Shown here: piece by piece, positions 49,390 through 61,480 of the stretch
How positions within the stretch are numbered: the stretch's first letter is position 1
How the letters are laid out: each line of letters starts with the position of its first letter
Assembly: GCA_019055375.1 (NCBI GenBank)
Contig: JAHQIW010007209.1
Span: forward strand, 61,989-125,988
Source: Parelaphostrongylus tenuis
Taxonomy: Eukaryota; Nematoda; Chromadorea; Rhabditida; Metastrongylidae
Direction of reading: 5' to 3'
Length of the DNA: 64,000 bases
Made by a program: the position numbers and the translations under genes
Notes under the pieces: generated by a model
What the model saw: the letters and a program-made list of their open reading frames with translations, nothing else
What the model was told of the DNA's origin: nothing
Database searches by the model: none

Positions 49390-52300
49390 ACTGCATTACT
49401 ACGATTTAAATACTATTCCTATCACCTCAAAACAGTTGCTCATGGTAAAATCACTGATTTAGCCTGATCATTATTCCGTCAGATTCCCCAGTAACTATTG
49501 ATTCCCTACATTATGGAGGAGTGACAACTACTCATTCATTGGTGCATTCCTCTCTCAGACCTGTATATGATATCTTATTCCTTCGACAATGCCAGCAAAT
49601 CGGTGCCAGATCTGTCTAGAAGCAATCATACGTTTAATCCAAATATTAACTCCTTAAAGTGGCTTTTTCAGAACTCCACAGAGCCAATTGAGCATTCACG
49701 AACATTCGTAACAAGAGCAGAAAAATCCACGAGCAGGAGATGAAGTCATAAGCATCATAGTTTGAGCACCTCTGCGAATGGGGAATACGAGGAAAATAAT
49801 TCTCAAGCTCAGAAGCGGTGGAATCCACAATTGTGGTTAATATGACGTCGAAGGGCTGGAAAACAATTTGGATACAAGACGTCAAACAATGCTGATTTTG
49901 GATTTAAAAAAATGAAGAAGCAAAGTAATTCCAATGGGGTTCATGAGGGGGACATAGAACTTCACCCAACTTAAGACCGTTATCAAAGCACAGTTTACGG
50001 AATTTCTTTTTGGCTGGATATGGCAGTAACAAGTAGGTTGTATTTAAGTTATGTGAGCGAAATATAAAAAAATACATGCGAAAACACTTTCCAGAGGCAT
50101 ATTGAACTTTATATTCTAATGGGGGTTGAATCCACTCAAACTACACCGTAATGTAGTGGTACTACGCGTCCTAGTGTGGTTGAATCGCAGGGTTAACTCC
50201 TGTCTGAGGATCTGAGTTTTGCATGCTACTTAGTATCTTTTGTCATCAAATTGTGAAATCATGAAGCTGCTATAGAATCAGCTACATGGAGATTTTTCTT
50301 GAATCATAAATAATAACTTGGTGACATCGGAAGAGAATCGAGGGGACGAATATGATTCAGTCAGACGCATCTAATCGAACACGTCGTTCACTTAATGGGA
50401 GGTGCAAGTGAAAGAGCTAATGTCACCTTCCACTCAATTGCTTAGAGTTTTGTAATATGTGCAAAGAAAATGTTGACATGTGTGTCATCAAGGTGATCTG
50501 AATAAATGGTAAGGGATGGTGCCAGTATGGATCAATTTCTGAGCAACTTACCATTAATTTGCGTCGAATCGGGGACTGAGAGTTCGAATGCACATTTGTT
50601 TATGGATGTTTGCAGATATCTCATTAATTTGTCAAGTTAGTGATTAAGAATTTCCAAAAAAGTTTTGTGCGAGTCTGTGCTCCCATAATGCTCGCAAGCA
50701 TGTTTTAATACGATTAATTTTTTTAAAGTACATACCACTCTATCTCAGCAGCCATTATTTTCTCAATTCAGCTAGAACTTGGCAGCTATTGGAAGAAATC
50801 TTGCCTAGCACAGCTGCATTACTGTCATTCACATCACCTTTTTTTCAAATGCGTGTCCAAGCTATGAGATCAAGTTTCAGGCTCATTTACTGGTCATCAG
50901 AACAGAGTTCATTAGCTTCATTAGTTGTCTTGTCCTGATATTATCGGACAAAGTATATTCAAGACCGTTCTTCACTTCCTCGTTTTTCACACTGATATTA
51001 GGTCTTCTCGAAAGTCTTAGTACTTGAGCAGTTAGAAATAAATTCATTAGAACTAATTAGTAATTGGAATTGTTCGACGACATAATTCAAAGCATGTGCC
51101 ATCAACATGATCTCATTCCTGCCATGTCTTAGACATCAAATCAATACCGTGCTCACAAAACTCGTCATCCTTGGATTTAACGAAAGTTGTAAATAGTCGA
51201 CGCAAATAAGTGATGTTTCGGAACCTCTCCTTGCTCAGGAAATGCTCCAGACGACAAAAAGTCAGGAATGTACTGCGCGCAATCCAGCAACTCTCAGCCC
51301 AGTTCGATCAACTTCCTTTTTGCTTCTTTGACAACATGCAGTGTTGCGTATTTTGAGGTAGGATGAAATTGAGGGGACGTCATCGTGACTTGGCCCAATT
51401 GTAGCGGTCTAGGTGCTCACAATAGCATTCGTCGTTGATTGCCTCTATGGCTGGCAGCGAATTTCAGTGAATCAGCTCGGTTTGATTTCAAAATAATATG
51501 TGCCTAGCCTGATAACATGTTATGAGCCGCTTGTTATGTGGTCTGGTAGGGCACTTATACAGTGCTAGACAGGCGCTTGTTTCCTCCCACTGGAGTTATC
51601 AGTAGCGCAGTCCTTTCGGTTCAGCCGATCCCTTGGGGTTATATCCCTATAAAAAGGAATCAACACCGATTAATAGATCGCTGCAAGATAAGCTCAAAGC
51701 ATGTTTTCAGTTTATTTGTTTTAAGCGGAGTCTATATGAACGGTTGAGAGTGAGATATGATTTATTCTAGTAGCTTTTCCTATTTAGAGCTAAGATATTG
51801 AACAGATGTGTGGGATAGGATGACGGGAAAGTTTGGGCATTAACTACACAGCGCTTGAGCTTAGTCTTCTGAAAGGTAGCTGACACAACAAAATGAAGCT
51901 TAATTACGCTGTCTGTTTGATATACTGAAGGATAGTTAGCAGAGAAACCTATGTATACGTGATGAGATGGATTGACTGCAGACAAATGAATAACTCGCTC
52001 TTCCGCGTAGTAATTTATGTTTTCTAGATGCATGCAAAAGTGCTGTAAGTTGCTGCTGTTTTTTCCATTTATCCACTGTATTGCTTATCAAGAAATGAGT
52101 AACTGATTTATTGTGAATTATAGAAAAATAGTTCATTCATTTCTTTGATCTTATTGAACTTTTATTTAACCCCATTCACTTTTAAATGGATAAGTCAGGT
52201 GGGTTCTGCTGGGGATAGCCTGCTAAGGATACGTGGTACTTTTCCGTTAGACAGCGCGGGATAAAGAAACGATTTCTCTCGCTGGACAGAGCTGTTTCAC

Positions 52301-52980
52301 AAGCGCGTTAGTATTATCGAACCTAACATGGCCATGCTCATACCGTTTTTTTGAAAAACTCTTCCTGTAACGTTTCAGCGAAAGGAAAACCACATATCCC
52401 TTGCAGGACGGAACTCATTACTCAAATTGTGAGTAACCAATCGACAGCTTACTTTTCGATGACTCCAATGCTGCACTTGATTTCTGGAAAGACCGTTTCG
52501 CTGCACTATAGCAGGTAAATATTGTTTACTCACATACGCCAACAATTGTTCCTCGGGTGATCTACGGGCTGAGGGGAGGCGAGCAGATGCAGGACTGCCC
52601 GCGATTCCAAATACACCAATCGATTGATGGCGCTTAGACAGCTTACATGTGAAGTGTGACTTTTATCAGCCTATCAGGAATTTTTTTCTCTTTGAGGAAA
52701 ATCAAGATCAGGATGGAACGTTTGACTCTGATATCGAAAGATTTTCTTTTCACGATCATGTGTTTTACGTGCTTACGCAAGTAATAGTAAAATTGCGTGG
52801 CCGACGGGACGACAGGTGGTTCAGGTGATACATTAAATACCCTGTCATTATTAGGTAATAATATAGAAATTTCAATGACTTGCTGGAAAATACCGCTGAT
52901 CTTGAAGTTTCCTGTTTTAGTACCATTGTTACAGTTTTCTTATGCGCAAAGGCATTTTATGGTGGTCATACCCTTCGTGT
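49390..52980. other. No gene recognised
   Basis: About 50140-50235 has a weak tRNA-like pair (gtagtggtac, ggttgaatcgc). About 51520-51680 is a decayed piece of the M-type foldback (ttatgtggtctgg). Otherwise nothing supported; no SCVP exons 4-5 for unit E. Confidence 0.45.
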
Positions 52981-52984
52981 TGAG

Positions 52985-53335
52985 TGTTTTTCAAGACCTT
53001 GCTCAAAGACTCAATTTGATAACTTGATAACATAACATTATATTGTTTTGAGCGAGGTCTTGAAAAGCACACGAAGCAAAGGTTATGACAATGATGTTCC
53101 ACCATTCACGAGCAATCGAATGTACAATACTGCCCTTTCGGTGATTCATCACTTTATGGCGCGTGTATTTCGGCGTCGGATCCTATAGATAGGGAGCAAC
53201 TCCCCGCGGGACTGACTGAATCAAAAGGCACCTTGCAACAACGAGGCTGAAAGGCCGAAAGACGTGTCTTGCACTATATAACTGCCATAACAGACCTCAT
53301 GAAAGGCTCAAAAAACATGTTATCAGTTCAGTATC
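52985..53335. repeat. Inverted-repeat element sequence next to SCVP unit E
   Basis: gtgtttttcaagaccttgct (about 52984) pairs with agcgaggtcttgaaaagcac (about 53052-53071). 53085-53335 is a further degenerate element with tcatgaaaggctcaaaa, as at 63.88 kb. It lies where exons 4-5 of unit E would be expected. Confidence 0.5.
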
Positions 53336-53455
53336 ATGGTTATTTTCTAGCTAGTGTTTGTTTCTTTTTGTATAACAACACCCATAATTCATATCAACTT
53401 CTATTCTATTTCTCTTTGAAATCTTACAAAAGGACATTGATTATTGAATACCCAC

Positions 53456-54535
53456 CCATTCCAGTCAGACCAATGACAACTGCTTGGCGTTCCATTGGCT
53501 CGTAGATAATGTTAACAGTAAATTGACCCAAAATGCCTAAAATTATGGTGTCAGGTAGGAATACGCTGCGACCTTCGCGTTCAACGACATCGAAGACCTA
53601 ATGATCAAAATATCTTACTTGGAGGTTTTATTTCGAAAGTAAACTCATTCAAGTTATGGAAAACTATTTAAGACATATATACCCCAAAAAGGTGACGAAA
53701 GCTTTTTTATCGCGAAAAAAAGCTCTAGAAGTTCAGGAACTGCAAACTTATCGTTTGCATCAAAAGACGTTGCACGAAAGCTTGAGCTCCTCCTTTGGTA
53801 TTCGCAATTCCGGAAACCTGAGCAGAGACTTCTGACTTTTCCAGTGTAGACCATTGCAACGGGCAAAGTGAAGCCACTGGCTGTGAAGGTTCTACTACTT
53901 GCTGCGACATAATTTACTAGTCTTCAAAATCAAAATTAAACACTAAACCGCTGCTCTAAATATTCCTCTAGGACAGTGCTTATTTCTCAGAATCAGAAAT
54001 CACTCCATCAATGACTTAGTTTATTATAACCATAAAAGGATATAGTCCTTGGCGTCGATCAATCCCTGAGGTTGCGCCACGCACTCATCTCCAATTTTCA
54101 ACCTCGTTTGCGGTGATTGAACTCATATCTAGCCTTTACAATGACTCGCGGTGGCCACCCGCTGTATAGAGCCAGTGCTGCTTATTATTCTCCCAGACAA
54201 GCCTGACACCAATCATGGACCATTTTGCCGACCCCGGAGGGATAGACGGCCTGGTGAGCCATGACTGCGAGATCAAACATTCGACCTCTTGTACGACGCA
54301 GAGCACCTCTAGCCACTGCGCTACGTGCGCTTTTCATGAAGCCTTTATCTGCCAGATTATCGAATATTTTCATTCTAGTTGGTGTTCATAAACGGCTACG
54401 CCAAATATATATTTGTAGCATCATAATAATTTTCTAATCATTACTTTAACCTGCAGGCAGTACTCCACATCCCAACACTGTTGGGATTGCGGCGAGCAGC
54501 GAAATCATCAGGAGATTAATCGGAAATTTCGCAAT
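53456..54535 (-). pseudogene. SCVP pseudogene, unit E, exons 1-3
   Basis: Exon 1 (54535-54445) reads .AKFPINLLMISLLAAIPTVL then GCGVLPAG, but its start codon is ATT and CAA before the donor has become TAA. An alternative donor inside CCTGCAG/GTTAAA would avoid that stop in the same phase, and an internal Met (MISLL) exists. Exon 2 (53901-53752) has FTASGFTLPVAMVYTG, then one extra base shifts the frame before SEVSAQVSGIANTKGG. Its donor has changed from GT to AT. Exon 3 (53597-53456) is open: VFDVVEREGRSVFLPD to EPMERQAVV, with the conserved QC cysteine replaced by arginine. No exon 4 or 5 was found below 53456; inverted-repeat elements occupy about 52985-53335. Confidence 0.85.
54034..54334 (-). 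mobile_element. tRNA-derived SINE, copy 2
   Basis: The minus strand reads GTAGCGCAGTGGCTAGAGG (54306-54324, a very good A-box) and gtttgatctcgc (B-box-like), then the same body as copy 1. It is inserted in intron 1 of SCVP unit E. Confidence 0.8.
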
Positions 54536-56914
54536 GTTTGTATCAACATTCATTCCTGGCCCCCAAAACGTAGACAAATTCGACAGATAGAAATGATATC
54601 AAAATTTTTGATTTTTGTATAGATCGTTCACAAGACAGCAGAGGGCATCACTCTCAGCACTCGTAGTTACACGGTATTAACGTGAAATTACTTCTATTTT
54701 TGCAAGTGTTTAGGGTTCCAAATACGATCAACTCATAGCAAAATTCTATGAAGCAGCTTTTGCGACAGATTCTGCCATCCCATAGCATATCACGGTTAGT
54801 GAAGTCAGATTTAGGTCAGTTTCAAGTAAGAGCGACGAACGTTCTAGAGGTCTTTTGAAAAAGGTATTTCAGTGAATGCGTTAACGACTCATGTGGCATG
54901 GCTTGGGCCCTGTTCCCGCCTTCTCATTTCTGATGTTGTAGCTAGAATTCCGACATTTCCAAAATCAATATACTCGCCTTCGACAAGTGGCCGAAATCGC
55001 TTCGAAGGAAAGTTGTATAGAGAATATATTGACTGATAGGAACTAATCAGAATTTTCACTGCAGAAATTTTTCGGTACACAATTTTGAAGAGAAATCATG
55101 TTCGAAATTTCTAGTGTTTCTACTGCATTTTTCGCAGTGTTATGGTGTTCCATACATACCTAAGCTACAAAAGACGAATCACGAAATTCTAATATTCATA
55201 AATAAGTTTCGAATTATCAATCGTTTCTCGGAAAGATGTTGCTACTACCATCGACAAAAGTATGACTTATCTAAGATCTTTACGTAAACTTTATGCAAGA
55301 AAAGATTTGAGACTCATCAAAAAACATTTGTTCCCAGAAACACATAACCTGATACGTCTTTACAGTCGCACCGTTACAGCCGTTATATTTTCAAATATCA
55401 GAATGATACCATATTTGATTGAAAATGATTGGTCGAAATAACACCATCTTTGCTCAGCTGAGAGGTCGTTCATGTGAGATATTATGCTCAACAAATTCCT
55501 GCAGCGAGGAGGACTCAGTGGGTCACTCTTGCCGATAGAAAAAAATGCGTTTTTCTGATATCCTTTTGAGTCACTAAACTACCAACGGGCGGATGGTGAT
55601 ACAGGCGAAGTTACAACACATATGTAAAATCTCAGAATAATTTTCATCATATTGCGGTACCTATATATTAAAGTACGTATCAAAAGCTGCTAAATAGGAA
55701 CAATAGGCGTAGTTCAAATTTGTGTGTTGCTTTGATCGATAGCCGAGTAACATTTCTACGTGAACTGATGAGACCGTTGGAAAGAGCTTGAATAACTACC
55801 TTGTTCCCTAATGAAATGTGTCACAAATCACTTTCCTGTCACATCACCAATGCTTTCAGTTTCCTATTTGCCAAGTTACGATCTTCCCGGGACTACAAAT
55901 ATGGAAATACGTCTATGTGTTATGACGTGAATCGACTTAGCGGCTGCCAAAAAGTTCCAATCGTTCCTGAATGTCAAGTCCAGTCTTGGGTTCCGATCTA
56001 TTTCCCTAGAGCAAAATTTTATGCCTGTTATCTAACAATAAACACTGCGCAGAGCATTCATTGGCTAACCTCACTATGTGTTCTCTGTTACTCTAAAGTT
56101 GATCGTGATACAAACCGCTGAATTCTCGCTTACATGAATGAAAGTGCATTAGCTTTGTAGAAAACAAACAATACAATCTTGTCAATTAATACTCATTCAG
56201 AGATACTTCTTACGCAGCGTTCCACAAGTGAAGGGCTCAAATCTGTTCTGAAAAGTGTTTAGGTCTCTATACGAATCGGGTTACATTATCAGTTGGAAAA
56301 AACGAAGATCTCTTTCGAGTATAATTTGTTCATGCTTCGGTTTTCGTCTATAGAACTTCATATGCTGAGTTAATAAGTGCCCTCAAAAACATCTTTAGCT
56401 CTGTCAAGTCATCAGCTCTTCTGAGCGTTTTCTAGGAACGATAAATAAAGGAGACAAAGCAGCTCTGTACCATTTTGAGTGATTGCTGGATGTTCAGCAG
56501 TTCTACCCCAGCAGTTTAAGTTCACTTTAAATACCATACAACTCTCGAAAGAGAAGGCATCAAGAACAAGTGTCTACACATAAGAAGATGCAGACAAGTG
56601 AACCGTAAATAGGCTCTGAACGTCTGAGCGATCCCCTCTATGTCGTTTTGTCTCGACGTACGCTTCCTAATCTTTGACTTTGTATTGAATACTGAAACTT
56701 CGTTATTTCTACACCAAATTGCGAATTTCAATCGCAGAGATGAAAGACTCATAATCACGCGTGATTTCGCATCATGTCTCGTATCGATTTTTATGGATCT
56801 GAGCCAGGCATATGCCTCGACCACGTAAAAATCATCGCATCAGATTGCAGCTCACTTTCTACGACTTCTCACGACTTCTGCAAAAGACTTGAAATAAAAG
56901 AATTGCAGACAAAC

Positions 56915-57389
56915 TGTTTGCACCAAGAGATGGTGCACGAACGCCTGAGCACTCTCCTCGCAAGGTGCTATGCCAGGGAGCAGGGCTCGCACCCAGGAAC
57001 TTCAGAGTATACCATAGCTGCGGGTAAAGTGAAGCCGTCAACGTTAAAGGTCCTAGTGCTTGCTGCAGCAAAAATTGACTATTATTTAGTGAGTAATCAA
57101 AATCCAAGTCACTGTGTGTTCAATGATTTTTGAAGGCCCTTTACCACTCAAGAATCAGCATTCTTTCATCAAAAGACACTCATTGCGACTCTGAATTTCA
57201 AACAAAGTGTTTATTTTAAGTGGTATGCATATACTTACATCTAGAATGGGGAACAACTATTGATCACAATCATCTATTGATTACCTCGATCTAACGCAGG
57301 CATGCATAACTTCATCCAAACACTGTCGAGATTGGGGCTAGCTGCAGGAATATAAAGAAACCAGTAGTATATCTCTCTATAATATTCAT
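56915..57389 (-). pseudogene. SCVP pseudogene, unit F, exons 1-2
   Basis: Exon 1 (57389-57295) starts with an ATG and reads a signal peptide ending PISTVFG, but the codon for the conserved cysteine is TGA and the following bases are shifted. Exon 2 (57062-56915) follows a ttgctgcag acceptor and reads STRTFNVDGFTLPAAMVYSE before a frameshift and a stop; the end AQAFVHHLLVQT reappears in another frame. No exon 3 was found downstream on the minus strand. The 5' flank up to about 59.4 kb is homologous to those of units C and D and then runs directly into plus-strand exon 3 of unit G. Confidence 0.8.
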
Positions 57390-57560
57390 TTTTGTAAGTA
57401 AAGAACTCAGGAACTAGTGTATACTCTGCTGAAATAAATTATCCGTTTTCACATCAGATATTCTCAAGGCAAGAACACATTTTCACTTAGCACTTGTACG
57501 TAGATAACTTTCCTTTCGAGTGTTTTCTTAAAACCACTGTTCAAATTTCAATATGCCTGA

Positions 57561-57789
57561 TAATCATTATTTGAGCCACGCATGTGAGACCTTCACCGGA
57601 CATAGAGTGTAAAACGTTCGTCGTCGGTAACTCTTAGTGTGAGGACTGGTGCTCCCACAGAGATTAGCAAGAGACGAGAAAGGGTAACAGCCCGACTGAC
57701 GAGATCGCAAGATTGAAACAAGTGTATCGGGCTCTATAAGTCAGCCCTCATTGACAGACCACTGGCACGCGTAGCTCAAATAATGATTA
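57561..57789. mobile_element. Foldback-family element, short copy M3
   Basis: The ends taatcattatttgagc and gctcaaataatgatta are perfect inverted repeats. The inside keeps gtaaaacgttcgtcgtcg and agcccgactgacgag from the M1/M2 arms. It sits about 170 bases upstream of the dead unit F start. Confidence 0.8.
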
Positions 57790-58289
57790 CAGGCATATAT
57801 AAATAACGTCGGCCTAACAGATCACTACATTTTCCAGGGGCATAAGTGGTTCTCGACTGCTTAATTCAAAACAAAATCCTTTAAATCATATTTGTGACAA
57901 ATTCTGTAATTCCAAAGCACGGTATATCGGGAAATGAGAGGAAATGCAAGTCAAATACGAACGACAATAAGCTGTGCGGACAAGATCATTTAACGAAAAG
58001 CCTACTAAGTGCGCAATTCGTTCAAGTGCCACGGCTTTGAATCGGTTCCCATTTTTCATTTTTTGAGATTTTCATTTTGTGACATATAGTACTATCTTTG
58101 CCGTCAATAAAATCCTGCAATCACAAATCATCGAAATCACAACTGCAGTTACAAGAAAAATGTCCTAAAGGAAGATACTGAATGACGACAGGGAAACAGT
58201 GGCCACAATACGTTGTTGGAAACAGATTTCCACAGCACAAATCACGTATGCAATGCCTTGAACATCTGTCAACCATTCACATTTGGTAA

Positions 58290-59450
58290 CCCTATGAAGT
58301 ACTTTTTGATGAAGGAAATTTGATAGTTACCAAATCAAGAACTTCCACAGATTCACTGAATGATTCAAAGATAGGCTGAGAATAAAGTGTCACCAAAAAG
58401 CCACCCTGTCGATGTATCGAAATATGAAACTGCAGAAGCCGTTCTCGACAACGCAACTAATGTGACACTGAGCAAAGACTTTCTTGTTCACCTTATTTAA
58501 CGTTCAGATTCTCTAATAAAGATGGATATTTACGGAACACCGTCAATAAATCACAATTTCATTAGGATTTCTAGAGTAAACAATATCTATTGCTGTACAT
58601 TTCGCACAGCAACGTCTCATTTCATTTGTTTAACAATTGCAAACTATTTGGCAGCTCATCTAATCTCTGTCGATGCTTTGTAAAGATAATCTTACAGTAC
58701 GCAGTGTTATTTTCTTATGACAAGCGATCAATTCTACTCATTCAGTATCTTAGACTCCCTGAACAATTCAAAAATTTTCATCTAAGAGAATTTTTATCCT
58801 TTGAGCATTCTTGTGTTTTACAAAAGGCAAGACTTCATGCAAATTGATTTCGACATTTTCGCCAGTGGTTAGCACTAGCACTCGCTCTTCAGTCGTAAAA
58901 ATGTTGTGCAGCTTGCGATGCGATGAGAGGTTTGGATTTTGAAGATCTCTCTACAAACGGCTACACCTCCAATGAATCGTATTTTTGGATAACATTTTTG
59001 CTGTGCGAGTTTTGTCTCATTAGTGAGCAGCGCAGCGAATTGGACAGGAGCATTCCACCAATTTATTTATAATTTTCCAAGTTCAAATGTGATAAGCATT
59101 GTTTTGTCTGTATGGTAAATGGCAAACCGAAATTACTGTCATTGCTGTAAATTCATTGTCCCTGCAACGAGATTTTTACAAGCCATGAATGGAGTTGACT
59201 AAGCAGTTCGTGTTGTAACACTTTCGTCTTGTATAAGTTTCGTTTTGTATCAGTTCCGCCTTGAAGCAGTACCGTATTCTAGTCGTTATGTGCCGTTTTC
59301 ATCGATAGCTGATTGGCAAACAGTTTCGTTGCAGTAATCTTCCTGCACTTCAATTACTATACTATACTTACCTAGAAAAATTCCACCATTCCATCAAAGA
59401 ACTATTTCGCCGAAGATTACATGAGCATGATTAAGCTCTACCAACTAGTA
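58290..59450. promoter_or_regulatory. Conserved upstream module between SCVP units F and G
   Basis: Homologous to the 5' flanks of units C and D and to 8.4-9.7 kb; the landmark at about 59120 is 1.73 kb before the unit F start. It runs without a gap into exon 3 of unit G on the other strand. Confidence 0.5.
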
Positions 59451-59467
59451 AGGAAATTTCCCTTCAG

Positions 59468-60357
59468 GTGATTAATGTTCACGAATGCCAAGCTCTCTGT
59501 GCTTTTCTAACCGATGCTGCATTCTTAGGCATTTTGAGTCAGCTTAGTGTTCAGTTCAGTTACAAACCAATGAAGTGCCAGATGGTTATCAGACCAGAGC
59601 AAAAGCATGGGCTATTATTATTGACAAGTATTTGAAAAATCGCAGAAAAGAGTATAGTAGGCGTCACAAAAGAAATAAATTTGTTCAACATTCTCTAAAT
59701 GGAAGGCGTAAGCAGTTCATTCTGGTTAAGCCAATAGTGCAAGGTGGATAAACTTTTTCTGCCAACGTTTCAACGTCTTACCAATATCTATCATAACGAC
59801 ACTGAAAATCAAATCCTTCATCGATGTCAACTGGTTAAACGAGTTCTTTTATATACTTTTCTGGGAATGTTAGAGCACTTTATTTGACAAGCGATAGTTT
59901 GGAGGGTTTTGAAGACTAAAGAGAATCAGTGCCCAAGAGTGCCTGCAGGTTTCCTACTGTAAGGGAAAATTGCATCTTTTTAAATTTTCGATTTGTTACA
60001 GTTGCAAAGGAAAAGGAGCGAGCTGTATCATCGTCGGTAACATGACACTTACGGGAATTTGCACGAAGTTAGGAACGTGAAGGGAACATGTGTACGACCG
60101 CAAACGCTGTGGTGACAACAACGCTTGTTCCTGATAACTTCAAGTCAATTTCAGGAACTCTATCGGTCAGAATTGATTCTTTTTTGTATAAACCCGCTTT
60201 GATAGAAAATTTATTTGTATAGACTATAAACATCATCATGACAAATTGGCCGAAAGCGATGAGGCAAAGTGTAGTGAACAGAGCGATTCGAATGTTGACA
60301 ATGAGACCAGTTGGTTCAAGTTCATCGCGGCATCTGCCGCTGTCGGCGGGAAATTGA
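59468..60357 (+). pseudogene. SCVP pseudogene, unit G, exons 3-5
   Basis: Exon 3 (59468-59609) follows cccttcag and reads VINVHECQALCAFLTDAAF to YKPMKCQMV, but its donor is GG rather than GT. Exon 4 (60002-60165) holds CIIVGNMTLTGICTKL, then a stop and frameshift, then NMCTTANAVVTTTLVPD and SISGTLS. Exon 5 (60223-60357) is a full-length open 135 nt: TINIIMTNWPKAMRQSVV and NRAIRML, but the end has drifted from GSHFFSA to SSSRHLPLSAGN. No exons 1-2 lie upstream on this strand; instead the 5' flank of the oppositely oriented unit F adjoins. Confidence 0.85.
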
Positions 60358-60933
60358 AAATGATTTATGATGCGTTTTAACTTCCATATACTTTGCTGCA
60401 TAAAGTGCATAAAATTTGTCATACTGCCTGGAAATTGAAAACCTGCAAATAGTTCCTTAAGAATGCTGTTGCTTATTGCATACGACCCACTTCATCAGAA
60501 TTTCTCAATATACTTTTGAGTAACGCTGCGCTTTAGTTTCTCATTTCTCAGATCGATAAGTAATTTCGTTCCAATTTTTCATTCACAGCTGTATTAGAAG
60601 AAGAAGAAGAGATGGAAGTGTAGCCATTCCTTACCGTTACCTCCACCCTCTTTAAGCTTGCTGGTAAAAATGTATGTTTATTTTGTAAAATATTTTGATA
60701 GTCACTCGATAGCTAAATCAAGTGAATTTATAACGACGTATGTTAATCTTTGAGTGGCCTATTTTCTTCGCTGTAACAGTTGAAAGAACATTCTGTTTTA
60801 CGTTGAAGTATTTCTCGCCGGATAAAGATTTTTCAAAAGCAATTATTTTTAGCAATCTCAACAATGTACTTGTTCGCTTGGAAAGGACTTTTTGGAGTGA
60901 AAGGAGATTAGATTTTGCTAACTTGGATCATTT

Positions 60934-61480
60934 TTGATGGACGAATCCTGTTTTGACCTGACCCAAAAATTCAGTGGTGGAATGATGAAAATCTCTGATT
61001 GCGGAGACCTCATCGTGCATGTATCTTGGTCGTTCATTAATATGGAAAACCACATCAAGGAGGAACTTGACAGAAGAAGGAAAGCAGCGTGGACAGCATT
61101 CGGACCTCTCAAAAAAAATAACCGGCCAGATAAGGAACTCAAAATTCCGCGCTAACCTTTTCGATTCAACACTCCTCTCCTCCCAGTGCTCTGTTATGCA
61201 GCGGAGAAGTGTCCTGATAGTTCGACCATGCCAAGACTAATGCGAAAGACTCACAAAGCGCTTGAACGATGTCTTGCGAAAATCAGTTAGCCCTCACAAC
61301 ACCTGGAAGGCCTGCGCAGCTCGGATCTCAGGAATTTATCTCGTCTTTGTGATCTTGAGGAATTCACATTGTTATCGAAGCGGAGATAAGCCGGTCATAT
61401 AGTAGGAAGATCAGACGACAGATGGACGCGAATTACAAAGTGGAGGCTCGCGAGCATGCACTGCTCATACCGTGATGAGT
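60934..61480 (+). pseudogene. RTE-type non-LTR retrotransposon, C-terminal RT fragment
   Basis: Split over frames: INMENHIKEELDRRRKAAW with TAFGPLK, then RANLFDSTLL, SSQCSVM, KTHKALERCL, EGLRSSDLRNLSRL and AGHI.G.SDDRWTR. This is the thumb and C-terminal region (YLG.. RRRAAW..., LFD.TVLPAL.Y..E.W, DDRWT) of nematode RTE elements. Several frameshifts; no catalytic YADD. Confidence 0.6.

Noticed and set aside
56640..56828. Frame with IFMDLSQAYAST resembling an RT motif A (F.D...A..S)
   Set aside because: Only about ten residues fit, no other RT motif is nearby, and the opposite strand is also open; too weak to call a retrotransposon.
60069..60422. 117-codon minus-strand open frame
   Set aside because: It is the antisense shadow of SCVP unit G exons 4-5 on the plus strand.
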